Source: DATAAM01 sp036260075 (lineage in GTDB: Bacteria; Actinomycetota; Acidimicrobiia; Acidimicrobiales; JAHWLA01). From it: a stretch of DNA of 45,387 nucleotides. Location: NCBI GenBank assembly GCA_036260075.1, contig DATAAM010000004.1, positions 1 through 45,387 on the forward strand, read 5' to 3'. The notes under the pieces were generated by a model that was not told where the DNA came from, did not search any database, and saw only the letters and a program-made list of their open reading frames with translations. Position 1 is the first letter of the stretch; every line of letters begins with the position of its first letter. Below are positions 16,087 through 23,401 of the stretch, piece by piece. Position numbers and translations under genes: made by a program.

Positions 16087-16653
16087 ATGACCGAGACGCC
16101 CCGCTGGCGCGGCGTGAACCACCTCGCCCTCGTCACCCCCGACATGGACGCCACCGTGCGCTTCTACCACGGCGTGCTCGGGATGCGGCTGGTGGCCACC
16201 GTGATGGCCGGCCCCATGCGCCACTACTTCTTCGAGATCGGCCCGGAGAACACGGTGGCGTTCTTCGAGTGGAAGGGCGCACCCACCATGCGCAAGGCGG
16301 CGGGCACGCCGGTGCCCGGGCCGGTGCAGATGGACCACATCTCGTTCAACCTGCCCGACGAGGAGGCGCTCGACGCGCTGCGGAAGCGGTTGGCGGCGGC
16401 GGGCTGTGAGGTGACCGAGCTGGTCGACCACGAGATCGTGCGCTCGATCTACTTCACCGACCCGCACGGGATCGCGCTGGAGGCGTCGTGGTGGGCGCTC
16501 GACGCCACCGGCCGCCCTGCCGACTACGGCGACAAGCGTTTCTTCGCCGATCCCGACCCGGTGCCCGCGGTGCGGGAGCTGATGGAGTCGGGCGAGCTGT
16601 CGTGGACCCCCACGACCGCCCTCGTCGACCCCGACCCCCGCGAGCCCGTCTAG
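16087..16653 (+). CDS. VOC (glyoxalase/dioxygenase-like) protein
   Basis: A 188-residue vicinal-oxygen-chelate protein with two beta-alpha-beta-beta-beta modules. The first starts GVNHLALVTPDMDATVRFYH with GVLGMRL and ends VAFFEWKG; the second starts QMDHISFNLPD and ends SIYFTDPHGIALEASWW. Metal ligands are probably the His of NHLAL, the Glu of FFEW, the His of MDHIS and the Glu of LEASWW. The family includes glyoxalases, ring-cleavage dioxygenases and epimerases; the substrate cannot be told from the sequence. The stop shares the palindrome CTAG with the stop of the convergent HIT-like gene (16650-16653). Confidence 0.85.
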   Translation: MTETPRWRGVNHLALVTPDMDATVRFYHGVLGMRLVATVMAGPMRHYFFEIGPENTVAFFEWKGAPTMRKAAGTPVPGPVQMDHISFNLPDEEALDALRKRLAAAGCEVTELVDHEIVRSIYFTDPHGIALEASWWALDATGRPADYGDKRFFADPDPVPAVRELMESGELSWTPTTALVDPDPREPV

Positions 16654-17081
16654 GGCATCGCGCTCACTGCCGCGCACACCCGGGCCGCCGTCTCGTAGGC
16701 GCCCTGCCGGTCGACGAGCTCGGCCCGCTTCAGGAACAGCGCGGGGCCGCGCTCGTCGTCGGGGGCGAAGGGCAGGCGCGGCATGAGCAGCAGGTGGAAG
16801 TGCGGGAACAGCTCGCCGTAGGCGACCACGTACACCTTCTCGGCCCCGGTGGCGGCCTGGATGCCGGCCGTGAGCCGGGCCAGCAGCACGCCCAGCTCGC
16901 CCGCCTCGGCGTCCTCCAGGTTCATGGGCCCGTCGGCGTGGCGACGCAGCTCGAGGAACAGCCATCCGGGCACCTCGAAGTCGGGGCCCACGCACGCCGA
17001 CCACAGGTCGGTGCGCAGCACCCAGCCGCCCGGCGGCTCCTCCTCCGCCGTCTCCCGCTCGCAGATCACGCAGCTCGACAT
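16650..17081 (-). CDS. HIT-like protein with N-terminal CxxC
   Basis: A 143-residue protein that looks like a divergent HIT-superfamily nucleotide hydrolase or transferase. It starts MSSCVICERE, a CxxC pair that often binds zinc in HIT proteins, then WSACVGPDFEVPGWLFLELRRH. The active-site region reads ELFPHFHLLLMPRLP; only HxH of the classic HxHxH triad is kept, so it may be inactive or belong to a variant subfamily. The start is ATG 17081. Its stop overlaps that of the convergent VOC gene by 4 bp. Confidence 0.7.
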   Translation of the reverse strand: MSSCVICERETAEEEPPGGWVLRTDLWSACVGPDFEVPGWLFLELRRHADGPMNLEDAEAGELGVLLARLTAGIQAATGAEKVYVVAYGELFPHFHLLLMPRLPFAPDDERGPALFLKRAELVDRQGAYETAARVCAAVSAMP

Positions 17082-17086
17082 GGGAG

Positions 17087-17092
17087 TAGCAT
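17087..17092 (+). promoter_or_regulatory. -10-like box of the ferritin-like gene
   Basis: TAGCAT ends 8 nt before GTG 17101, with no Shine-Dalgarno in between. A leaderless transcript is likely. Confidence 0.45.
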
Positions 17093-17100
17093 GCCGTCCC

Positions 17101-17925
17101 GTGAAGCGGATGCTCACGGTCGACGACCTCGCACGCGACGAGCGGTTCCAGCGCATCCCCATCGAGACGCTCGTGTTCGACCCGCGTCGGGCCAACATGG
17201 GCAAGCGCGAGAACGCCTTCAAGCCCAGCGACCCCGACTCACCCGACGCCGCCCGCCAGCTGATGCACGCCATCTTCGTGGGCGAGATCCAGGCCCTCGA
17301 GGGCGCCGGCCGCACCTGCTACGACTTCGAGGACGGCGTCCCCTTCCAGCTCAAGCTCGACATGGCGCGCCAGTGCTGGGACGAGGCCCGCCACGTCGAG
17401 ATCAGCGTGAAGCTCAACGAGCACATGGGCACCGAGATCGGGGAGTTTGCCGAGCAGACGATGCTCTTCGAAGCCGCCTGCAACGCCGACCCCGTGCTGC
17501 GCCTCACCGGCGTCAACCGGGCCCTCGAGGGACTGGCCATCGACGTCTTCAACACCATGCGCGACTACGGCACGGCCACGTCCGACCCCGTGCTCGCCGC
17601 GTGCGAAGACTGGATGCTGGCCGACGAGGTCACGCACGTGAAGATGGGGTCCGACTGGCTGCGGCGGCTCACCGAAGACGACCCCGAGCGACGGGCGCAG
17701 GCTCTCGAGTTCCAGCGCACCGTCGACAAGCTGTTCAGCTTCGGCGGCTTCCGGGGCGAGACCGAGGACAACGCCGTCCACCTGGCCCGGCGGTTCCGGG
17801 CCATGGCGGGGTTCACCGAAGAGGAGATCGCCGACCTCGTCGACATCGCCGCCCAGGCCCAACGCGAGGCGGAGAAGAAGTTCGCCGAGAACATGCCTGC
17901 GGGCGCCGCTGCCACCACCGAGTAG
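17101..17925 (+). CDS. DUF455 ferritin-like protein
   Basis: A 274-residue protein with a ferritin-like four-helix bundle of the DUF455 type. Candidate diiron ligands are visible in order: Glu in FVGEIQALEGAGR, the ExxH of CWDEARHVE, Glu in NRALEGLAIDVF, and the ExxH of LADEVTHVKMG. These carboxylate/His pairs suggest a non-haem diiron oxidase or oxygenase. The start is GTG 17101 next to a TAGCAT box; ATG 17110 is an alternative. The next gene, a small membrane protein, starts on the last base of its stop codon. Substrate unknown; DUF455 homologues are a guide only to the fold. Confidence 0.78.
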   Translation: MKRMLTVDDLARDERFQRIPIETLVFDPRRANMGKRENAFKPSDPDSPDAARQLMHAIFVGEIQALEGAGRTCYDFEDGVPFQLKLDMARQCWDEARHVEISVKLNEHMGTEIGEFAEQTMLFEAACNADPVLRLTGVNRALEGLAIDVFNTMRDYGTATSDPVLAACEDWMLADEVTHVKMGSDWLRRLTEDDPERRAQALEFQRTVDKLFSFGGFRGETEDNAVHLARRFRAMAGFTEEEIADLVDIAAQAQREAEKKFAENMPAGAAATTE

Positions 17926-18287
17926 TGCTCCTCGACATCCACACGGCCTGGGCCTGGGTCGTCATCGTCGGCAACGGACTGGCGGGCCTGTGGGCGCTCG
18001 GTGCGCACCGGCTGCCCGCTCTGCGCACGCGGGCCCTGTGGTGGTTCACCTTCGTGGCCGAGGCAGCCGTGGTCGTCCAGGTCGCTCTGGGGGTGGCGGT
18101 GATGAACGTGGACGACATCGAGCCCCCGCAGTTCCACCTCTTCTACGGGTTCGTGGCGATCATCGCCATCGGCATCGTGTACTCGTACCGGCAGCAGATG
18201 CGGCACCGCCTCTACCTGCTGTACGGCGGCGGCGGGCTGTTCGTGATGGGGCTCGGCATCCGAGCCCTGCTCGTCGGCTCCCGCTAG
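17925..18287 (+). CDS. Small multi-pass membrane protein
   Basis: A 120-residue protein with about four hydrophobic segments: WAWVVIVGNGLAGLWALGAH, LWWFTFVAEAAVVVQVALGV, FHLFYGFVAIIAIGIVYSY and LYLLYGGGGLFVMGLGIRAL. A pair of His residues and an Arg/His-rich loop (RQQMRHRLY) lie at the membrane edge. I do not recognise the family. The start is GTG 17925, overlapping the stop of the ferritin-like gene by 1 bp, so the two are translationally coupled and may act together, for example as an oxidase with a membrane partner (inference). The stop shares CTAG with the convergent Lrp-domain gene. Confidence 0.75.
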   Translation: MLLDIHTAWAWVVIVGNGLAGLWALGAHRLPALRTRALWWFTFVAEAAVVVQVALGVAVMNVDDIEPPQFHLFYGFVAIIAIGIVYSYRQQMRHRLYLLYGGGGLFVMGLGIRALLVGSR

Positions 18288-18520
18288 AGGTGCACCACCG
18301 GGCAGGTGAGGGTGCGGGTGATCCCGTCGATCAGCTGCACCTTGCTCACGACCATGCGCCCCAGCTCGTCGACCGACTCGGCCTCGGCTCGCACGATCAC
18401 GTCGTAGGGCCCGGTCACGTCCTCGGCCGACACCACACCGGAGATGTTGGCCACCTCCTGCGCCACCTGGGCGGCCTTGCCGACCTCGGTCTGGATGAGC
18501 ACATACGCGCTGACGGCCAC
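18284..18520 (-). CDS. Stand-alone Lrp/AsnC effector-binding domain
   Basis: A 78-residue protein equal to the C-terminal regulatory (RAM) domain of Lrp/AsnC regulators, with no DNA-binding helix-turn-helix. Seen: AYVLIQTEVGKAAQVAQEVA, the middle GPYDVIVRAEAESVDELGRM, and the end IDGITRTLTCPVVHL. Such domains bind amino acids and oligomerise, and can modulate full-length Lrp proteins. The start is GTG 18520, with AGGAGG 9 nt upstream; the in-frame GTG 18526 would leave only 3 nt. A TACGAT box lies at 18563-18558. The gene is immediately followed by a convergent stop. Confidence 0.88.
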   Translation of the reverse strand: MAVSAYVLIQTEVGKAAQVAQEVANISGVVSAEDVTGPYDVIVRAEAESVDELGRMVVSKVQLIDGITRTLTCPVVHL

Positions 18521-18596
18521 TGGCACCCGCCTCCTCGATCGTTCCGGGACGGGCGGGATCGTAGCCTGCACACCGTGAACGGTCGCCGGGCCCTGC

Positions 18597-18646
18597 GTTC
18601 TGGTGGGAGGAATCGGTCGCCGGCGGCCGATTCCTCCCACCAGAAC
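18597..18646. repeat. Perfect 20-bp-arm hairpin (hairpin B)
   Basis: Arms 18597-18616 and 18627-18646 are exact reverse complements around a 10-nt loop. The ends are GTTCT and AGAAC, as in hairpins A and C, and the arm continues GGTGGGAGGAAT, close to hairpin A. It lies 17 bp beyond the pckG stop and upstream of the Lrp-domain gene, both read on the minus strand, so a role as pckG terminator is likely. Confidence 0.9.
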
Positions 18647-18663
18647 CGGGAGCAGGCGCCCCG

Positions 18664-20457
18664 TCAGTTGGAGAGGCGCTTCTCCAAGGCCTGAAGCTCG
18701 TCGGTGAGGGCGTCGGGGAGCCGGTCGCCGAACTGGGCGTAGTGCTCCTGGATGGACGGGATCTCGCCCCGCCACTCCTCCACGTCGACCCGCAGCAGCT
18801 CGGCCATGTCGTCGTCGGGCACGTCGAGGCCCTCGGTGTCGATGGCGCCGGGAGCGGGCACCCAGCCGATCGCCGTCTCCGTTGCCTCGCCGCGCCCCGC
18901 GCACCGCTCGAACACCCACTCCAGCACTCGGCTGTTCTCGCCGTAGCCGGGCCACAGCCACTTGCCGTTGTCGTCCTTGCGGAACCAGTTGACGTAGAAG
19001 ATGCGGGGCAGCTTCTCGGGGTCGGTGCGCTCGCCGATCGAGAGCCAGTGGGCGAAGTAGTCGGCCATGTTGTAGCCGCAGAACGGCAGCATGGCGAAGG
19101 GGTCGCGGCGCAGGCGGGTAGGGCCCTCCGCGGCCGCGGTGGTCTCCGAGGCCATGATCGAGCCGAGGAACACACCGTGCTCCCAGTCGAAGGCCTCGTG
19201 GATGAGCGGCACCACCGAGGAGCGGCGGCCGCCGAAGAGGATGGCGTCGATGGGCACGCCCGCGGGGTCCTCCCACTCGGGGGCGATGGCGGGGTCCTGC
19301 GCGGCCGGGGCGGTGAAGCGGGCGTTGGGGTGGGCGGCCGGGGTGCCCTTCGCGGGCGTCCAGTCCTCGCCCCGCCAGTCGGTGAGGTGGGCAGGCGGCT
19401 CGTCGGTCATGCCCTCCCACCACACGTCGCCGTCGTCGGTGAGCGCCGTGTTGGTGAAGATGCAGTTGGCGTCGAGCGTGAGCATGGCGTTGGGGTTGGT
19501 CTTGGTGTTGGTGCCCGGCGCCACGCCGAAGAAGCCGGCCTCGGGGTTGATGGCGTAGAGCCGCCCGTCGGGGCCGAACTTCATCCAACAGATGTCGTCG
19601 CCGACCGTCTCCACCTTCCACCCGGGCAGGGTGGGGATGAGCATGGCCAGGTTGGTCTTGCCGCACGCGGAGGGGAACGCCCCGGTGACGTAGCGGGTCT
19701 CGCCCTCGGGCGAGGTGAGCTTGAGGATGAGCATGTGCTCGGCCAGCCACCCGTCGTCGCGCGCCATGACCGAGGCGATGCGCAGGGCGAAGCACTTCTT
19801 GCCGAGCAGGGCGTTGCCGCCGTAGCCCGACCCGTACGACCAGATCTCCCGCGTCTCCGGGAAGTGGGCGATGGTCGTGTTGTCGGGGTCGCAGGGCCAC
19901 GGCACGTCGACCTGGCCCGGCTCCAGCGGGGCGCCGACCGAGTGCAAGCACGGCACGAAGTCGCCGTCGGGCCCGAGCACCTCCAACGCGCCCCGGCCCA
20001 TGCGGGTCATGATCCGCATGCTGACGGCGACGTACGGCGAGTCGGTCAGCTGCACGCCGATGTGGGCGATGCGCGAGCCCAGCGGGCCCATCGAGAAGGG
20101 CACGACGTACATCGTGCGGCCCTTCATGCACCCGCGGTACAGGCCGGTCATGGTGGCCTTCATGTCGACGGGGTCGCGCCAGTTGTTTGTGGGGCCCGCG
20201 TCGTCCGGCGACTGCGAGCAGATGTAGGTGCGGCTCTCGACTCGGGCGACGTCGCCGGGATCGGAGTGGGCCCAGTAGCTGTTCGGCCGCTTGGCGTCGG
20301 ACAGGCGGGTGAACGTGCCGCTCTCCACGAGCAGCCCGCACAGGCGGTCGTACTCCTCGGCCGATCCGTCGCACCACTCGACCCTGTCGGGCGCCGTGAG
20401 CGCTGCGATCTCCTCCACCCAGCGGAGGAGCTTCTCGTTCGTGGTCGGGATCGTCAC
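18664..20457 (-). CDS. pckG: Phosphoenolpyruvate carboxykinase (GTP)
   Basis: A 597-residue GTP-dependent PEP carboxykinase that converts oxaloacetate plus GTP to PEP plus CO2 in gluconeogenesis. Seen: YWAHSDPGDVARVESRTYIC, the substrate region MGPLGSRIAHIGVQLTDSPY, GKKCFALRIAS, the PEPCK P-loop GAFPSACGKTNLAML with the hyper-reactive Cys of GTP-type enzymes, the metal-binding VGDDICWMKF, and the Arg-containing PTNNW and FGGRRSSVVPL segments. The length is normal (about 600). The start is GTG 20457 with AGGAAGG upstream. A TACGCT box at 20512-20507 would give a leader of about 45 nt. Hairpin B follows the stop. Confidence 0.97.
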   Translation of the reverse strand: MTIPTTNEKLLRWVEEIAALTAPDRVEWCDGSAEEYDRLCGLLVESGTFTRLSDAKRPNSYWAHSDPGDVARVESRTYICSQSPDDAGPTNNWRDPVDMKATMTGLYRGCMKGRTMYVVPFSMGPLGSRIAHIGVQLTDSPYVAVSMRIMTRMGRGALEVLGPDGDFVPCLHSVGAPLEPGQVDVPWPCDPDNTTIAHFPETREIWSYGSGYGGNALLGKKCFALRIASVMARDDGWLAEHMLILKLTSPEGETRYVTGAFPSACGKTNLAMLIPTLPGWKVETVGDDICWMKFGPDGRLYAINPEAGFFGVAPGTNTKTNPNAMLTLDANCIFTNTALTDDGDVWWEGMTDEPPAHLTDWRGEDWTPAKGTPAAHPNARFTAPAAQDPAIAPEWEDPAGVPIDAILFGGRRSSVVPLIHEAFDWEHGVFLGSIMASETTAAAEGPTRLRRDPFAMLPFCGYNMADYFAHWLSIGERTDPEKLPRIFYVNWFRKDDNGKWLWPGYGENSRVLEWVFERCAGRGEATETAIGWVPAPGAIDTEGLDVPDDDMAELLRVDVEEWRGEIPSIQEHYAQFGDRLPDALTDELQALEKRLSN

Positions 20458-20506
20458 CGTTGACGCGCCTTCCTGTTTGTCCTGTCCGTCCGCAGACCTT
20501 CCGGAA

Positions 20507-20512
20507 AGCGTA
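20507..20512 (-). promoter_or_regulatory. -10-like box of pckG
   Basis: TACGCT on the minus strand, about 49 nt before GTG 20457, with an AGGAAGG Shine-Dalgarno in the leader. A TTGGGC sequence further upstream is spaced about 19 nt and is a weak -35 candidate. Confidence 0.4.
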
Positions 20513-20547
20513 GGTTCCGAGGCGTACCCCGGCCCAATCGGGACAGG

Positions 20548-20787
20548 TCAGGCGCCGGGCGGCGGCGGGGTGCCGGGCGACCCCATGTCGACTTCGGAGC
20601 CCAGGCGCAGGCGGGTGGCCCGGCCCTCGGCGTCGAGCTCGAACACCACGCGCTGGCCTTGGCGCAGCATTCGGAACACCGAGCCGTCCAGGGCGTCGGG
20701 CGCCAGGTCGTACTCGGCCCGATCGGTGTCGCCCACCAACACGCCGATCCTCGTGCCGGGGTCGTACGACTTGATCACGCCTTGCAC
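20548..20787 (-). CDS. Cold-shock-like OB-fold protein
   Basis: A 79-residue protein resembling a cold-shock domain: GVIKSYDPGTRIGVLVGD (compare GTVKWFNxxKGFGFI), YDLAPDALDGSVFRMLRQGQ with VVFELDAEGRA, then a Pro/Gly tail. The RNA-binding aromatic residues of CspA (KGFGFI and VFVHF) are largely missing, so nucleic-acid binding is uncertain. The start is GTG 20787, with AGGAGG 6 nt upstream. It is divergent from thiL (23 bp between start codons). Its stop lies about 35 bp from the pckG promoter on the same strand. Confidence 0.8.
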   Translation of the reverse strand: MQGVIKSYDPGTRIGVLVGDTDRAEYDLAPDALDGSVFRMLRQGQRVVFELDAEGRATRLRLGSEVDMGSPGTPPPPGA

Positions 20788-20798
20788 CAGCGACCTCC

Positions 20799-20804
20799 TA
20801 CGCT
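20799..20804 (+). promoter_or_regulatory. -10-like box of thiL
   Basis: TACGCT ends 6 nt before GTG 20811, giving a leaderless start. The box overlaps the Shine-Dalgarno (AGGAGG) of the divergent cold-shock-like gene on the other strand. Confidence 0.5.
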
Positions 20805-20810
20805 CGGGCC

Positions 20811-21662
20811 GTGGACGTTACCGGAGGCGGTGAGTTCGCAGCCATCGAGCAGCTGCGCCGCCTCTTCCCCGCCATCGGCGACGACTGCGCGGTGGTCGAC
20901 GACGGCCTGTTGCTCGCCGCCGACGCGGTCGTGCGGGGCGTGCACGGCGACGACGTGCAGGACCTCGGGTGGAAGGCGGTGGTCGCCAACGTGAGCGACG
21001 TGGCCGCCATGGGCGGCACGCCCCGGTGGCTGCTCGTCACCGTGGCGGGCCCGCCCACCGTCGACGTCGAGCTGCTGCACCGGGGCGTGCACCAGGCGGC
21101 GACGGCGTTCGACTGCGAGGTTGTCGGCGGCGACCTGACCAACGCCCCCGAGCTGGTGGTCGCCGTGGCCGTGGTGGGCCGGTGCGACGGCGTGCCCGTG
21201 CTGCGGTCGGGAGCAGGGGCGGGGGACGCCGTCTTCGTGACCGGACCGGTGGGCGGTGCAGCGGCCACAGGGTGGCGGGCCCGCCCGCAGGCGCGGGTTG
21301 CCGAGGGACGGGCGGCGCGGGAGGCGGGCGCCACGGCCATGATCGACGTCTCGGACGGCCTGGCGGCCGACCTCGGCCACGTGCTGGACGCCGGCGGGGT
21401 GGGCGTGGAGCTCACGCACGTGCCGGTGGCGGAGGGCGCGTCGCTGGAGCAGGCGCTCGGGGGCGGGGAGGACTACGAGCTCGTCTTCACCGCGCCCGAT
21501 GTGGAGCGGGTGGCCGAGACGTTCGCGGAGGCGGGCTTGGCCGTGCCCGAGCGCATCGGGCTGTGCGTGGCCGACGCGGCCGTGCGCCTTCTGGCCGGGC
21601 AGCCGCTGCCGGCTGTGGGGTGGGAGCATCGCTTCGGGCAGGCCGGCAGGATCGGCCCATGA
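20811..21662 (+). CDS. thiL: Thiamine-monophosphate kinase
   Basis: A 283-residue ThiL that phosphorylates thiamine monophosphate to thiamine pyrophosphate with ATP. Seen: N-terminal GGGEFAAIEQLRRLFPAIGD (normally GEF.LI..), GDDCAVVDDGLLLAADAVVRGVH, VVANVSDVAAMGGTPRWLLV (the NxSDxAAMG motif), FDCEVVGGDLTNAP, MIDVSDGLAADLGHV and LGGGEDYELVF. All metal and ATP motifs of the family are intact. The start is GTG 20811 with a leaderless-type TACGCT box. It overlaps thiD by ATGA, so the two are coupled. Confidence 0.95.
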   Translation: MDVTGGGEFAAIEQLRRLFPAIGDDCAVVDDGLLLAADAVVRGVHGDDVQDLGWKAVVANVSDVAAMGGTPRWLLVTVAGPPTVDVELLHRGVHQAATAFDCEVVGGDLTNAPELVVAVAVVGRCDGVPVLRSGAGAGDAVFVTGPVGGAAATGWRARPQARVAEGRAAREAGATAMIDVSDGLAADLGHVLDAGGVGVELTHVPVAEGASLEQALGGGEDYELVFTAPDVERVAETFAEAGLAVPERIGLCVADAAVRLLAGQPLPAVGWEHRFGQAGRIGP

Positions 21663-22471
21663 TGGCGAAGCGGCCCGTGGCCATGACGATCGCAGGCTCC
21701 GACTCGGGGGGCGGCGCCGGGATCACAGCCGACCTCAAGACGTTCGAGGCCCACGGCGTGTGGGGCACCGTGGCCGTGGTGGCCGTGACCGCCCAGAACA
21801 CCCTCGGCGTGCAGGGCTTCGAGCCGCTGTCGCCCGCACTGGTGCGCGCCCAGGTGGAGAGCGTGGCCACCGACATCGGCCTCGACGCGGCCAAGACCGG
21901 GATGCTGGCCACGGCCGAGCTGGTGGCCACGGTGGCCGGTGCCGTGCGCGACCTCGGTGTGGGCAACCTCGTGGTCGACCCGGTGTTCGTCTCGAAGCAC
22001 GGCGACACCCTGCTGGCCGACGACGCCGTGGGCGCGCTCCGCGAGGAGCTCCTCCCGCTCGCCACCGTGGTGACCCCCAACCTGCCGGAGGCGGCGGCGT
22101 TGGCGGGCGGTGCCATCGACGGCCGCGCCGGCATGGAGGCGGCCGCCCGCACGCTGGCCGCGCTCGGGCCGGCCGTCGTCCTGGTGAAGGGCGGCCACCT
22201 GGGGGGCGACGAGTCGCCCGACTGCCTCGTCGTGGACGGCGAGGTGCGCTGGCTCGAAGGCAGTCGCATCGCCGGTCGCCACACCCACGGGACGGGGTGC
22301 GTGCTCTCGGCCGCCGTGACCGCCGAGCTGGCGCGCGGCATGGAACCCGCCGACGCCTGCGTGGCGGCCAAGCGGTTCATCGAGAAGGCGATCGCCGCGG
22401 GCGTCGACCTCGGCGGGGGCGTGGGGCCCGTCGACCCGGGCTGGGAGCGCGCCCTGACGCCCACGGCGTAG
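21659..22471 (+). CDS. thiD: Hydroxymethylpyrimidine/phosphomethylpyrimidine kinase
   Basis: A 270-residue HMP/HMP-P kinase of the ribokinase fold that makes the pyrimidine half of thiamine. Seen: MTIAGSDSGGGAGITADLKT at the N-terminus, VAVTAQNTLGVQGFEPL, AAKTGMLATAELV, VVDPVFVSKHGDTLL, VTPNLPEAAALAGG, and the anion-hole/catalytic motif HTHGTGCVLSAAVTAELA. The start is ATG 21659, overlapping thiL by 4 bp. Pairing of thiL and thiD supports both assignments. No TPP riboswitch is visible upstream. Its stop is 3 bp from the stop of the convergent LysM gene. Confidence 0.95.
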   Translation: MMAKRPVAMTIAGSDSGGGAGITADLKTFEAHGVWGTVAVVAVTAQNTLGVQGFEPLSPALVRAQVESVATDIGLDAAKTGMLATAELVATVAGAVRDLGVGNLVVDPVFVSKHGDTLLADDAVGALREELLPLATVVTPNLPEAAALAGGAIDGRAGMEAAARTLAALGPAVVLVKGGHLGGDESPDCLVVDGEVRWLEGSRIAGRHTHGTGCVLSAAVTAELARGMEPADACVAAKRFIEKAIAAGVDLGGGVGPVDPGWERALTPTA

Positions 22472-22474
22472 CGG

Positions 22475-23401
22475 TCAAGGGGGTGCCCGCGTGGGCGGGG
22501 CAGGCACGGCGAGGACCTGGCCCGCGAACAGCAGGTCGGGGTTGTCGCGGTCGGCCAACCGGTCTCGGTTGGCTTCGACCAGAACCCGCCAGTAGGGATC
22601 GGTCTCGGCGTCGGTGGGCGGGCGCTGCCATGCGTCCGTCAGCACCCGTTCGGCGATCGACCAGAAGTGGTCGCCTCGTTCCACCGTCCAGGTGTCGCCG
22701 CCGGGGGGCGGAGCCGGCGGGGGGCCGTCCGGCTCCGCCCGTAAACCCGGCGACGGGCCGTGCGCCGGGCTGGTGACGATCGCCCCGGCTGCGGAAGTGG
22801 TGGTGGTCGGCGTCGGTGGGCCGGTCGTGGTGGTCGTGGTCGACGGTGCCGGTGTCGTGGTGTTCGTCGGGCTCGTGGTGGAGGCCGGCACCTCGACCGC
22901 GGGCGCCGACCAAGAGGTGGTCGGCTCGGCGGCGGGCAGGTCGGGCTCGGGACCGGGATCGACCGACGTGGGCGGGTCGGAGGGCGGCGGAGGTCGGTCG
23001 GCGGGGTCGTCGGGGAGCCGCAGCATGGTGGGAGGTGGGGCCTCCTCGCCTACGGGCCCCCGGTCGGCCGACGCCGGGGAGGTGACCGCGACCGAGGCAA
23101 CGAGCACGGACAGCCCCAGCGAGGCGTCGAGCAGCCGGCGCACGGCGGGCACGGTGATCCGATCGGCCAGACGGACGAGCGATCGCAGCCGGCCCAACCG
23201 AGCCAGGACGCCGACCAGGGTGGTGGCGACCAGGTACCAGCCCGTGGCCAAGGCGACCCACCGGGCCGGGGTGAACAGCAGGGCGGCGGGCTCGGAGGGG
23301 GACAGCGACCCGCCTGCCGGGGCATCCGCTCCGTGCAGCAGCGTCAACGCGGGCAGGAGACCTGCCAGGAAGAGAAGGAGACGGACGGACGGGCGGCTCA
23401 C
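22475..23401 (-). CDS. Membrane protein with extracytoplasmic LysM domain
   Basis: A 308-residue protein. Hydrophobic segments lie at about 7-22 (LLLFLAGLLPALTLLHG), 45-66 (ALATGWYLVATTLVGVLARL) and 95-112 (LGLSVLVASVAVTSPAS). A long Pro/Thr/Ser-rich linker with T-runs follows, and the last 75 residues hold a LysM domain: TWTVERGDHFWSIAERVL and LLFAGQVLAVPAPP around an inserted TDAETDPYWRVLVEAN helix. LysM binds peptidoglycan, so the C-terminus probably sits in the wall. The start GTG 23401 overlaps the stop of the pseudokinase gene (GTGA). Position at the end of the Tad locus suggests a wall anchor for the pilus machinery (inference). Confidence 0.82.
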   Translation of the reverse strand: MSRPSVRLLLFLAGLLPALTLLHGADAPAGGSLSPSEPAALLFTPARWVALATGWYLVATTLVGVLARLGRLRSLVRLADRITVPAVRRLLDASLGLSVLVASVAVTSPASADRGPVGEEAPPPTMLRLPDDPADRPPPPSDPPTSVDPGPEPDLPAAEPTTSWSAPAVEVPASTTSPTNTTTPAPSTTTTTTGPPTPTTTTSAAGAIVTSPAHGPSPGLRAEPDGPPPAPPPGGDTWTVERGDHFWSIAERVLTDAWQRPPTDAETDPYWRVLVEANRDRLADRDNPDLLFAGQVLAVPAPPTRAPP

